A DNA stretch of 64,000 nucleotides from Formicarius rufipectus. Lineage: Eukaryota; Chordata; Aves; Passeriformes; Formicariidae. The stretch is taken from positions 186,001 to 250,000 of the forward strand of contig VXAU01003513.1 in assembly GCA_013399695.1 (NCBI GenBank), given 5' to 3'. A model generated the notes under the pieces. It worked only from the letters and a program-made list of their open reading frames with translations. It searched no databases and was not told the origin of the DNA. This document shows, one piece after another, positions 42,201-52,976 of this stretch (within the stretch, counting starts at the first letter, position 1; each line of letters starts with the position of its first letter). Position numbers and translations under genes: made by a program.

Positions 42201-45200
42201 CAAGCTGATTAGTGAGTCTCTTAATGTAGGCTGAATTTTTTATTTATCAGCAGCTTTAGCATTACTGCCCCTGGAATCACCTATTAGCTGTAGAAGGCAA
42301 AAAATACTACTGGTGTGCCTTTTGTTTTCTGGAAAGAGGTCACCTATATTTTCTGCTGTGATCCAGACTTACCCTTCGTAACTTTTCACACTTGACAATG
42401 TGATTTCCAGCCCCGCTTTGTATTGAAGCAAAGAGACACCAAAATTTTCTGACCTCCTTCTGGAGGTGCTTATCTCCCTCTGCTGACTTTAAAGAGAGTT
42501 TACAGCAACCCATCTTCTATTCTGGGAGCCTTAACTCAATGCCTAAAATTCAATTCAGCATCTATTGTATTGCTCAAAGGCATTTTACTGCCACTATGCA
42601 ATGTTGAACCATTGAGATTTCAGAGTTTCTCGCCTCTTAGTGTGCTTTCCATAGGACAGTCACATCTACATCTCTGAGGCAGATGCTGTGCTTAAGTTAT
42701 ACTGCAGGGCAGAAGGAAGTTCAGTTATAAATAAATGAAAAAAGAAAGCATAATTTGCTCATTAGATCATTTAGGTGGTTAGATTGGTTGTTTAAATTGT
42801 TTGGGCTGACTGTCTAGACAGTTAAATTGATTGTCTTTGATTAGATTATTTTAAGAAAATTGAAATTTATATTATGCAGCAGAGTTGTTTTAGTTTAAAG
42901 ATAATACTGAATGCTACAATAATACACAGCATAGTACTGTTAGCACTGTGTCACTGTATGTCACTGCGCTGGGCAGGGCACGTCTCCAGGATGGAGGATC
43001 ACCGGCTCCCTAAGACTGTGCTCTATGGTGAACTCGCCACGGGTTGCCGCAAGAGAGGAGCCCCCAAGAGGAGATACAAGGACTGCCTGAAACAACACCT
43101 CAGCCTTGGCCATACTGACCACCATCAGTGGCCCACTCTGGCCTCCAATCGGGAGACGTGGAGACACACAGTCTATAACGCTGCTGTCTCCTTTGAAATC
43201 GCACACAGAATCAGCCTGGAGGAGAAAAGGCATCGCAGAAAGAACCGTGCCCTGACAGTACCACCTACGGAGACTTTCTGCTGTGCCTTTTGCAACTGGA
43301 CTTGCCTATCTCACATTGGCCTTATCAGCCATCAGCGCGCTTGCAGCAAGCGTGGGTAAAACCTTCCCAAATCTTTGTTCGTGAAGTCTAGCCATGATGA
43401 TGATGGCTGTAAGGTGATACAGAACTGCGAGGTTTAAATCCTATGCCAAGAATCAGTATACTGAATGGCTTTCCCTGCTCCGTGGTGTCCCAGAGCTTTG
43501 CTGTCAGTTATTCACCAAAGAGGAAACCTTGGTCAGAGGGAAGAGATCGGGAACTTTTTTAATGCTTTCAATCCAGGAATTTCAATGAACATATCAAGAA
43601 AGCAAAAATTTATCTCTGTCCTACTGAATTTTGTGTTTCTTTCCTTTTCCCTTTTCTTTTATTTTGAATTGCAGGGCAGCAGGGAAGATAAACAGAAAGG
43701 ACAGAAAGATTTTTCAGATTTTAGTGTACATGTTAATTTGGAAGCACCAGAAATTGGGGATGTCTCCCCAGGATGATTTCAGAGTGATTTAAAAAACAGT
43801 CTCCAGATCACGAAGTCTTCCTCTAAAATAAAATAAAAAAAAAAGGAAACATCACTAGAACTAGGATAGAAGCTAGTTTAAAAATCCTAAGTGAACCATT
43901 TGCTCCAATCAAAGACCCATGCGTTACTTCATGATATAAAAACTATCACATAAAACATTACTAAAAATAGAAATAAAGCACACCCAAGACCATTGTTTAA
44001 AATGTTTCTAGCAGAGTTAGTGTTAAGTTTTAGCAGAATAGTTTCCTCCTACCTTTGTATAGCATTGTTCGGTAGTCTTTTCCTTCCCAATAGCTTATAT
44101 TTACTCTGGTAAAAACATTGTATTTTTCTGGGTACTGAATTTCAAACAATACTCCTGTTTCTGGAGATGGTTTGTAATCATAAATAGAAACATTGCTCAC
44201 AGGAAGAGGTTCTAAAGGATATACAAACAAAAAGGAGAGAAAGGAAGATAGAAGCACATTAATAGGCAAACTGGAGTTCTTCACACACATACACCACCAA
44301 TTAAATAAATGGTTTTGCTAGGTATGGCACAGGCACTCTTAAATCTACCACCTGATATTCAGGGCTTCACAGAGGTCTGGGGCAAAGCTACTTGGGACCT
44401 TGTCAAAGCCAATATTTATGTGTCCCCTCCTCTGCTAAAATAATTTATGTTCTTTATGCTCATGCTTTAAAAGAAGTTTCCATATTTGCCATAAAAATTA
44501 TGGCTGAAATATGGCAGTTATTATTTAAGCACTCACAGTCATCACCTCAGAAAGATTTTCATCTTTAATACTTGCCAATCACGTAAAAGTCCCCAGATGA
44601 AAACAACAAAATACTTGAAATTGCTTGTGACTTTGGCATAAATGTAAGCTTTTAAGATTAGCTGAGAAGTTTATCAGTGAAATGGCTTACCACATGAGAG
44701 GCCCACCATCTTCAACATATTTATCTACATCAAACCACAAAATATAGCAGAACCATGACCATTATTTAACAGACAAAGAACTGAGATATAGAGAAGTAAA
44801 ACAATTTACTGGAGAGCACAGGGAAAGTCTGTGCACAGAGGCGAGGTAAGCACAGCACTGCCAATCTGAGCCAGGTAGGCTAAAAAAAGTAAGCAATACA
44901 TCCCTGTGTCCTGTAACATAGACCAGTGTAGCTCCATAAGTTAAGGAAAGCTGTGTCAATTCACTGCAGCTAGGAGTCTGGACTGTTGCTAATAATAAGA
45001 GAGTCACAGTTTTACTCAGCTCCCTTTAGTCACCAAAAATTTCCCAAACATCCCTTTTGCTTGATGATCTCCTCAGCAAGAAAAAATTGATAGCAATTCA
45101 ACTGTATATTGATTAAGAGGGCCAAACAGATGTTCAAAACAATGTTATACTGTTAGTTGAAATTTTTCATACTACCATATTTTAAAAGAGATATTTAATG

Positions 45201-48200
45201 TGATTATATCTACATCCTTATAATGATTAGCATGTTGACTTAGTTCTTGCACAGTGTAGGGATCAGACTGCAAAATTCAGGCTGTTGATCAGCATGGCCT
45301 TAGAGGACCCATCGGAGTTCAAAGTTCTGCTGACATAGGCCCTGGAGAAAAACTAATACAATATTTTTCCCCAAAGAGCATACAGTCAACAGTGGGCAAG
45401 AGAGTAGATGAAAAGGAAGATCAGTATCAAAAGGGGAATTATCCCATAGATGGTGGAATAGGTTAATTAAACATAGAAAATCAAGACTATAATGTAAGAG
45501 AAAGCTATATCCCAATGACCAGCACAGTGTTTTCACTACAGCATTAACTTTCCAGATGTGATGAGAAACAGACAAGAAAAACAACTGGGAACAAAACCAC
45601 AGATGCAAACAGAATCTCTCACCAAGTCTTAAGAAGTAGTCATGTCATCACTTTTAACTTTGTCAGAACATGAAAATGCAATGGTGTGGAATTATTCAAC
45701 TATTTCTCATAGCAAAGACACTTCATTAGCTTCATCAGATATATATCAGCATATTTGTACATTAACCTCTTACAAATAGAAATTCCCAGTCTCACAGATA
45801 CTAACAGGCACTTCAGTGATGAGATCTGTGAAAATTCGGCTGACATTTCATGACAGCCTAGAAATAAACTGGAGTAAAGCAGATCACAGGAAACAAAGCC
45901 TATGCTCTTCTTTCTGCTGAGACTCTTCCCATCCCTTATTCTAAACTAAATAGTGGATCTGACTATCCACATGACCAGAGGGTTCATATCACAGCTCATA
46001 CAGCACACAATAGTAGTTTGAATATCAGTAACAATCTCTAAACAGCACAACGCTTACATGCAGTCATCTTTCATGTTAGCAGGTCCACCCTGGGCTTTCT
46101 TTTTCTATCTCATTCACATCTGAGGCTTTGTTTCTGAAAGAATTACTGAAACTTTCTTATGTCAATGATTACATTACCCCATTTATTCCTTCCTACAACA
46201 AATCAAATAAAGGATGGAAGCTATATTCATTTTTAATCCAAATGATTCTTGCTCCTGATGTTTTGATTTAATTAACCAATAACTGAATTAAGTGGTAATC
46301 ACCACAGACTCTCTTTTGTGTTCTTATATTCCGCTCACTATCCTCTCCTTGCTCATGGCTGGTGCTAGCAGAGTAGCACAATAATATAATGCAATTTAAA
46401 GATTCTTCCATTATCTTACTTCCTTTAGCACTAAATCTTCACATTAAAGGCTATTTGCATACTGTCAAATTAAAAGAACACTCGGCAGATAAGCATCATG
46501 TTCTGTTTTTCACATACTATCTGCTCCTGGAGTTACTAAAATTAATGAATATGTAAATTGTCACTCTTCACTATCTATATTTGTAATTCAGAACATAAAC
46601 AGTCTGGTCTTTTTAGTTTTACAATTTTCAGTATTCAGGATCCAGTTTGTCACAGATTTCAGTAGTTCTCAAGAAATAATCTCAATAAAGTCCAATCATA
46701 AAATCATATAAATATAATACTTAGAGCTTTATAAACACACTGAAGTCATATTACAGAAGGGACCTAGAACATTTCAGTGTCACTCTAACAGCTTGTTTAT
46801 GGCACTTCTTCACGTACAATCTCTATTTTTAGACTTGCAGATTATATTAAACACAATCAGCTTGCAGGATCAAGACCTAAATTTGCCTTTTTTTCTTAGT
46901 GTTTTAGAATCTTCTGTTCTTATAGTAATTGCTTTCCCATTTTATCTGTTTGTTGGAAATTCAACTTCTCTGTTTCTCCATGACTTAACAACATTTTGCA
47001 TTTAGTATAAAACTTGCATTACACAAGCATCAAGATAGTAAATAAGAAATAATAAATAAATAATAAATGCACCTAACACCTTCCTCAAATGCCCTGGAAA
47101 ATTCTGGGTCCTAAATCCCCCACTAATGCATTCAGTTTGTGCCAAACATATTAATATTTGCAGTTCGGGAAGGAGGAGGAAGAGTTAGGGGTTACATTAA
47201 AAATAAGCACCATATTCCAATCCAAATCAATTTGTTTGTAATATTTGTAGATTGTGTCACTCTACAGATTGAATTAATGATTTATTATTGTGGTAGCTTA
47301 AATGCAAGCATTACATATGGGTGGTTGAAATGGGATTGAGATCAACTCTCTTGTTTCTCACACTTAAACCCACATTAATCATTATTTGCCTCCATATTGT
47401 GACTTTTGTAAAAGAAAGCCACATTAATGGAGTGGCCCAACTCCCATGGGAGCCCCCTTTATTCACATGAAGAAGTTGTGAATTATATAATTTTCTCTCC
47501 AGGATGGCGCTATTTATGTACCTATATGACTACTGGAAGCAAGTCACAAGTAAAGCTTCCATCATGCTATAAACTTTAGGATTGCTGAAAGAAACCTTCT
47601 TTGAGGTTAAAAAGCTGTTGTTTAATACTTTTGGAACAAAATCAAGTTTATGATAGGTAATAGAGATACCATGAGCTACTGTTTACAAAGAGAATGTAAG
47701 TGAAAATCGGAGCAAGGATGGTATACAGTAATTTCTACATGGTCACATATGATGACAAATAAAAAGATGATAGAAAACAAAAAAATAGCATTGCCACAAG
47801 AGCAAAGGCATATCTATTGTGCTTGAACAGATTTAGGCCAGTAATTTAGATCATCCTTACAACGGAAATTACAGCAGGGAATCATATGGTTGCCATTCTT
47901 TCTGTTTTGGGTTTTTTTTTTGTTTTTTTTTTTTTTTTGATTCTGATAGAGAGGTTTCTTCACTGTAAAAAGGGCATAATATGATTTATTTGCTAGGAAA
48001 AGCTGCGTACTGATGGTCCAAGATGCTATTCTGACCTATATTTCAAAATCAGCATTGCAACAGATAACCAGCCTTTTCAAAGATGTTTTGTGTCACCCTT
48101 TGAAGAAGAAAAAGAAAGAAGGGCTGAAGTTTCAGATTTCATTAGGAATAAAAACAACAAACAACAGACAACCTCTGAAGCACCTACAACTTTGATGCAT

Positions 48201-51200
48201 TAACAAGCCAGAGGAAAGCATTCAACCTGCTGAATCACTTCCTGCAGCACTTGGCACAATGACAACTGAGCATTAACTATGTCTAATGCCAATTCCTTTC
48301 TGAGAGCTGGAGATCAGAGTCTCAGGCAGCAGGCCCATTAGTCTCTTGAGGAGAATACTTTTTATAGAAGAAACAGAGGCAGAACTCTCCCTAAAGGGAA
48401 CATATTTTACAGTGATGTATGAAAGGAATCATCAGCTTTTGAAACAATGAGACATTTACCACTCCAAACTCCAAATCATCAGCTAAAATAAAAGTCAGGC
48501 AGAGCTGCTCTTAATTACCATCAAAGATCCCCAGATTCATGATTTCTCCAATTCCCACCACAGATACATTTTTCCTACAGCACACAATATCTTTGCTATT
48601 GACTGCTTTCCCCATTCCTTCACATGTACAAATATTTTTTCCTTCACAATAAGAAAAGTTGACAGTGAATTTAAAAAAAAAAAAAAGGAGAAAAAAAAAA
48701 GGCTATATGGGTATGAAACCAGCCTGGCAAGAATAAAGCAGGGCTTCAAGGTGGGAAAATGGAGGATGAGTGAAAATTTCAGTCACTGATTTTGCAGACA
48801 TGCTCTTTATTTCTTTCATAAGCTACTTTGAAGTCAATTAGCCATATGGTGAAACTTTCTTTCAAATACTGGAAAACACTAAATGAATTAAATAAATTCT
48901 GAAGTTACTTCACTTCCCTTGAAAAGCCAAATGTCCAAGAGCAGAGTAAAGCAAGCTTGAAATAGTTATGTTAGATACCAGAACTACTTCTATCATTGTC
49001 CAGACTGAAGACTGGAAAAAAGGTCACTTTGATAGGTATAACACAATTGGCACACAGAGGAATCTGAACAGGACATTGAGATTCACATGACTTGTCAAAA
49101 TAATCAGAAGGACCTTTAAAAAGATATTCAGTGAAGTACTGAGCCCAATTTGCTAAACACCACTTTGCTATAGAATCAGAAGAAAAAATGCTATTTTGTG
49201 CACAAATTCCATGTTACAGGTTTCCTATCTATGAGCTGAAGGCACTTGGTTCATATCACCCTTCTAATGACCCAGCTCAGGGAGTAATGCAAGGATGTGG
49301 GTTGTGCTCAAACTGACAAAACCCTGGGGCTCTGATAAGACATTGCAACAAATAGCTCATGCTTTGCATTACCACAATCTTGACTACAGAACCTATGCAA
49401 GGAAATCCTGTAGTTTGTGGTGTTTTGATCAACATGAGAAAGCCTTGAAATTATCCCAGACTGAGACAAGCAGAACATAAACTTAGAAAAGGTCCAAATT
49501 AACAATGGAAACTTCAAATAGGAGCATACCTACATGAATATGCATGTCTGACATGCACATATGCAAGATAAGGACATGATCCATGACGGACATCATGGCT
49601 TCACTAAGGACAAATTGTGCCTGACCAGTCTGGTGGCCTTCTGTGATGGAGTGACTGCAATGGTCAACAGGGGAAAACTGACTGATATCACCTATCTAGA
49701 ATTCTGTTAAGGCCTTTGACACAGTCTGACATGACATCCTTATCTCTAAACTGGAGAGATATGGATTTGTATGGCAGACTATTCAGTGGATGAGCAATTG
49801 GCTGGATGGACACTGCCAGAAAGCTGTGGTCAATGGCTCTATGTCCAGGTGGAGGCCAGCAATGAGTGGTGTCCCTCAGGGCTCTACCTTGGGACTGATG
49901 CTCTTTAATACTTTTATCAATGACATAAGACAGTGAGATTGAGTGCACACTCAGCAGATCTGCAGTGACACAATAGAAGGAAAGGATGCCCTCCAGAAGG
50001 ATCTGGACACATTCTAGAAGTAGGCCCATGAGAACCTTATGAAGTTCGACAAGTCTTAAGTGCGAGATGCTTCACTTCAGTTGAGCAATCCCAGACACAG
50101 CATCCTGGCTTGGATCAGAAATAGTGTGTCCAGCAGGACTAGGGCAGTGATCATTCTCTTGTACTCAGCATTGATGAGGCTGCACCTCAAATCCTGTTTT
50201 CAGTTTTTGGTCCCTCTCTACAAGAAAGACATTGAGGCACTGGAGTGAGTCCAGAGAAGGACAGTGAAGCTGGTGAAGGGTCTGGAACACAAGTTTGACA
50301 AGGAACAACTGAGGGATCTGGGGTTCTTTAGCCTGAAGAGGAGGCTCAGGGGGGACTATATCGCTCTCTGCAACTACCTCAAAGGAGGGTATAGTGACAT
50401 GGGAGTCAGTCACTTCTTCCAGGTAACAAGCAACAGAACAAGAGGAAATGGCCTCAGTTTGCACCAGAGGAGGTTTAGATTGGATGTTAGGAAAAACTTC
50501 TTCACTGAAAGGGTTGTCAGGCATTAGAATAGGCTGCCAAGGAAGTGGTTCAGTCACCATCCCTGGAAATGTTAAAAAAACCCGGGATCTAACATTTGGG
50601 GACATGGTCTAGTGGTGGACTTGGCAGTATTAGGTTAATGGTTGAACTCAATGATCTTAGAGGTTTTTTCCAACCTAAATCATACCATAATTCTATGTTA
50701 TGTGTATATTTACGTAATGTTATTTTGTATTTTTATATATCCGTATTTATGCACACATATAGTTGTACACACACACATACATGTGTATGTACAGACATAA
50801 TATATAAATATATATATATATTTTTTAGCTTTTAAAAGATTTTCTGGCCAGAAACCTTTAAGTTTCAACCTGTGAAGAAGCAGGCATTTTTTGCCAAATC
50901 ACTCAGATGCAGCATATTGCTGAGAGATGTGAATAGGAGAAAGGAAATGTCATGGAGATATACCATCAGAAAGCAGAGGTCTTTCATAACTCTCACTGAA
51001 TTTCTAAGTAGTCAATGTCTTTGAAGGACCTTGGTCTCATTTTGACGTGCACAGTTTGGATTGCCACTGTTCAGATCTTCAGCATATGGCCAAGTTGAAA
51101 GACTGCATCTCCCCACACAGTTTCCTTTGCAGACATCAGGAGATAGCAGAAAACTCTTGTGAAAATTAAAGTGCAGCCTTGGGAATAACCACATTGCCAT

Positions 51201-52941
51201 CACGGGCTATCCTGCTTGATTTATTTTGTGGCAGTCTAATGAATGGGGCCAATCTGCCACTGGTAAAGCTCTCCTGATATCAATGAAATTAGAGTAGGAA
51301 TTAATCTAGTCCTAAAAGTTAGTTGCAATGTGCCATTATTTTATGTGCAAGACATAGATGGAAAAATTAGATAGTCCTATGTCTTTACATGGTTAAAATA
51401 AAACAAGAATGTTAAACAGGATGAGAGAGCACATGGCATGAATTAAAATATGGAACTATCCTAATTATTGCCTGCCAAAAAAAAAATCAAGTTAATTAAT
51501 ATTCATAAAATTATGTAAAACAGGCAGTGGACAATATCAACAGGAAGAAATTAAAACTGAAAACCCAACTATAGCCTCATGAATTTTTGTAGGAGAAGTC
51601 AGTAGTCACTACATGAGTTTTAAGATCTCTGTTCAAAAGCTGAAAGATACTGAAATACCTTAAAAAGTCCACCCTGTCATGCTGTTTTTTCATTCCAAAT
51701 TTACTTTCATTGCTGTAGCCTTGTGCTCCAAAAGATGAACTGTTTTAGTAGCAGAGCCTGCTGCATAAGAGCTAGCACTCATCAGCCTGCCTGACAGAAA
51801 ATATTACACAGGAGATTGGACCTTTTCCCTTCCAAAGCTCACAATTTACTTTTAGTGCTCAGTGCTGCCTGGAGGAATGTGTTTTCTTTTCCATGAACCT
51901 GGTTGTTTTTCTGTTGAGACAAAACCAGAGAAATATGTTGTTCCCTTTTTGTTACACAAATTCCCCAAGCAGTGCCAGCTGACTGCCAAAATCACTGGTC
52001 CTTCAAAGGTCTGGGTGAGCAGCAAGAGGTCACAGCAGGAAACCCCAAGATGCTGCCAGTACACCCACATAAGACAGATGGTGAAAAGGGATGGGGTCTT
52101 TTGCATCAGAAGGATACCACTAAGCTGTGGAGGAGGGAGAGTGACATGGGTTATGCCTCTTGGAGCTGTCAGCCTCATGCTTTTTCAGGAACACCTTGAG
52201 GAAATCCCCTGAACCAGAAATGGGAAGTCTGGGGTTGACTTTAGTGAGCTTCCTTCTTCCTTCACAGATTAACTGAACAGGAGTGTGTGCACCATCTGCC
52301 ATCTTGGATCACACTTTCCCTTTTACCAGAGATCTCCACGGACTTGAAATCAAAGAGCAAAGAGCCCTAGTGCACAACTGCAAATGCAGCAATCAAAACC
52401 CACTAAAAATGCATACTGAGGCTTTTTGTTTTCAGTTGTATAAGACACTGAATACTTCCATTATATTCTTTGAAGAAAACAAATATAAAATAGGAAATTG
52501 GATTAGAATTACTATTTTGTCTGCAAGGTTAAAACAGTCAAAGAAAAGGAAATTCAGGCTGCCTACAAACCCCAAAGTTGCTCGCTACGCAGAGATCTTC
52601 TTGCACACATGCCTTAAAAAAGACTTTCATTACCCAACAACATAATACTTTTCCCTTGGGACCCTTCATGGTTGTCCTCATTATGGCAGAACTTGAGCAC
52701 ACAAAGGAAGACTGAAGAATATATAGGTGATGCAAAATCCTGTTACTCCTGAATTTCAGGCACACTCAATAATATATGAACCTACTTTAATAGGCTTTGA
52801 ATGCTATTACAGTGGATGATGTCTCCTCATTGAGAGAACAACAGAGGTACAAAACAATCATAGCCATTCCTCAGCTGTAAGCAAACTAAAACTGCCCAGA
52901 GATTCCAAGGTGATAGCTAAAAAAAAAATAAAAATAAATTA

Positions 52942-52976
<35 letters not shown>

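Larger units (their letters stand above)
41649..44052 (-). other. PTPRO: Intron 3
   Basis: 2,404 nt, GT-AG. Holds an A/G-rich run at 41848-41893 and the RTE-like LINE 3' end at about 42955-43406, inserted antisense to the gene. Confidence 0.88.

Noticed and set aside
42874..43359. A free-standing 161-residue host gene
   Set aside because: The recognisable part is a LINE C-terminus and the first codons look like chance. No splice sites, promoter or host family match.
51862..52212. 116-residue plus-strand open frame and overlapping frames on both strands
   Set aside because: No recognisable domain, overlapping frames on both strands of similar length, and inside a large intron; most likely chance.
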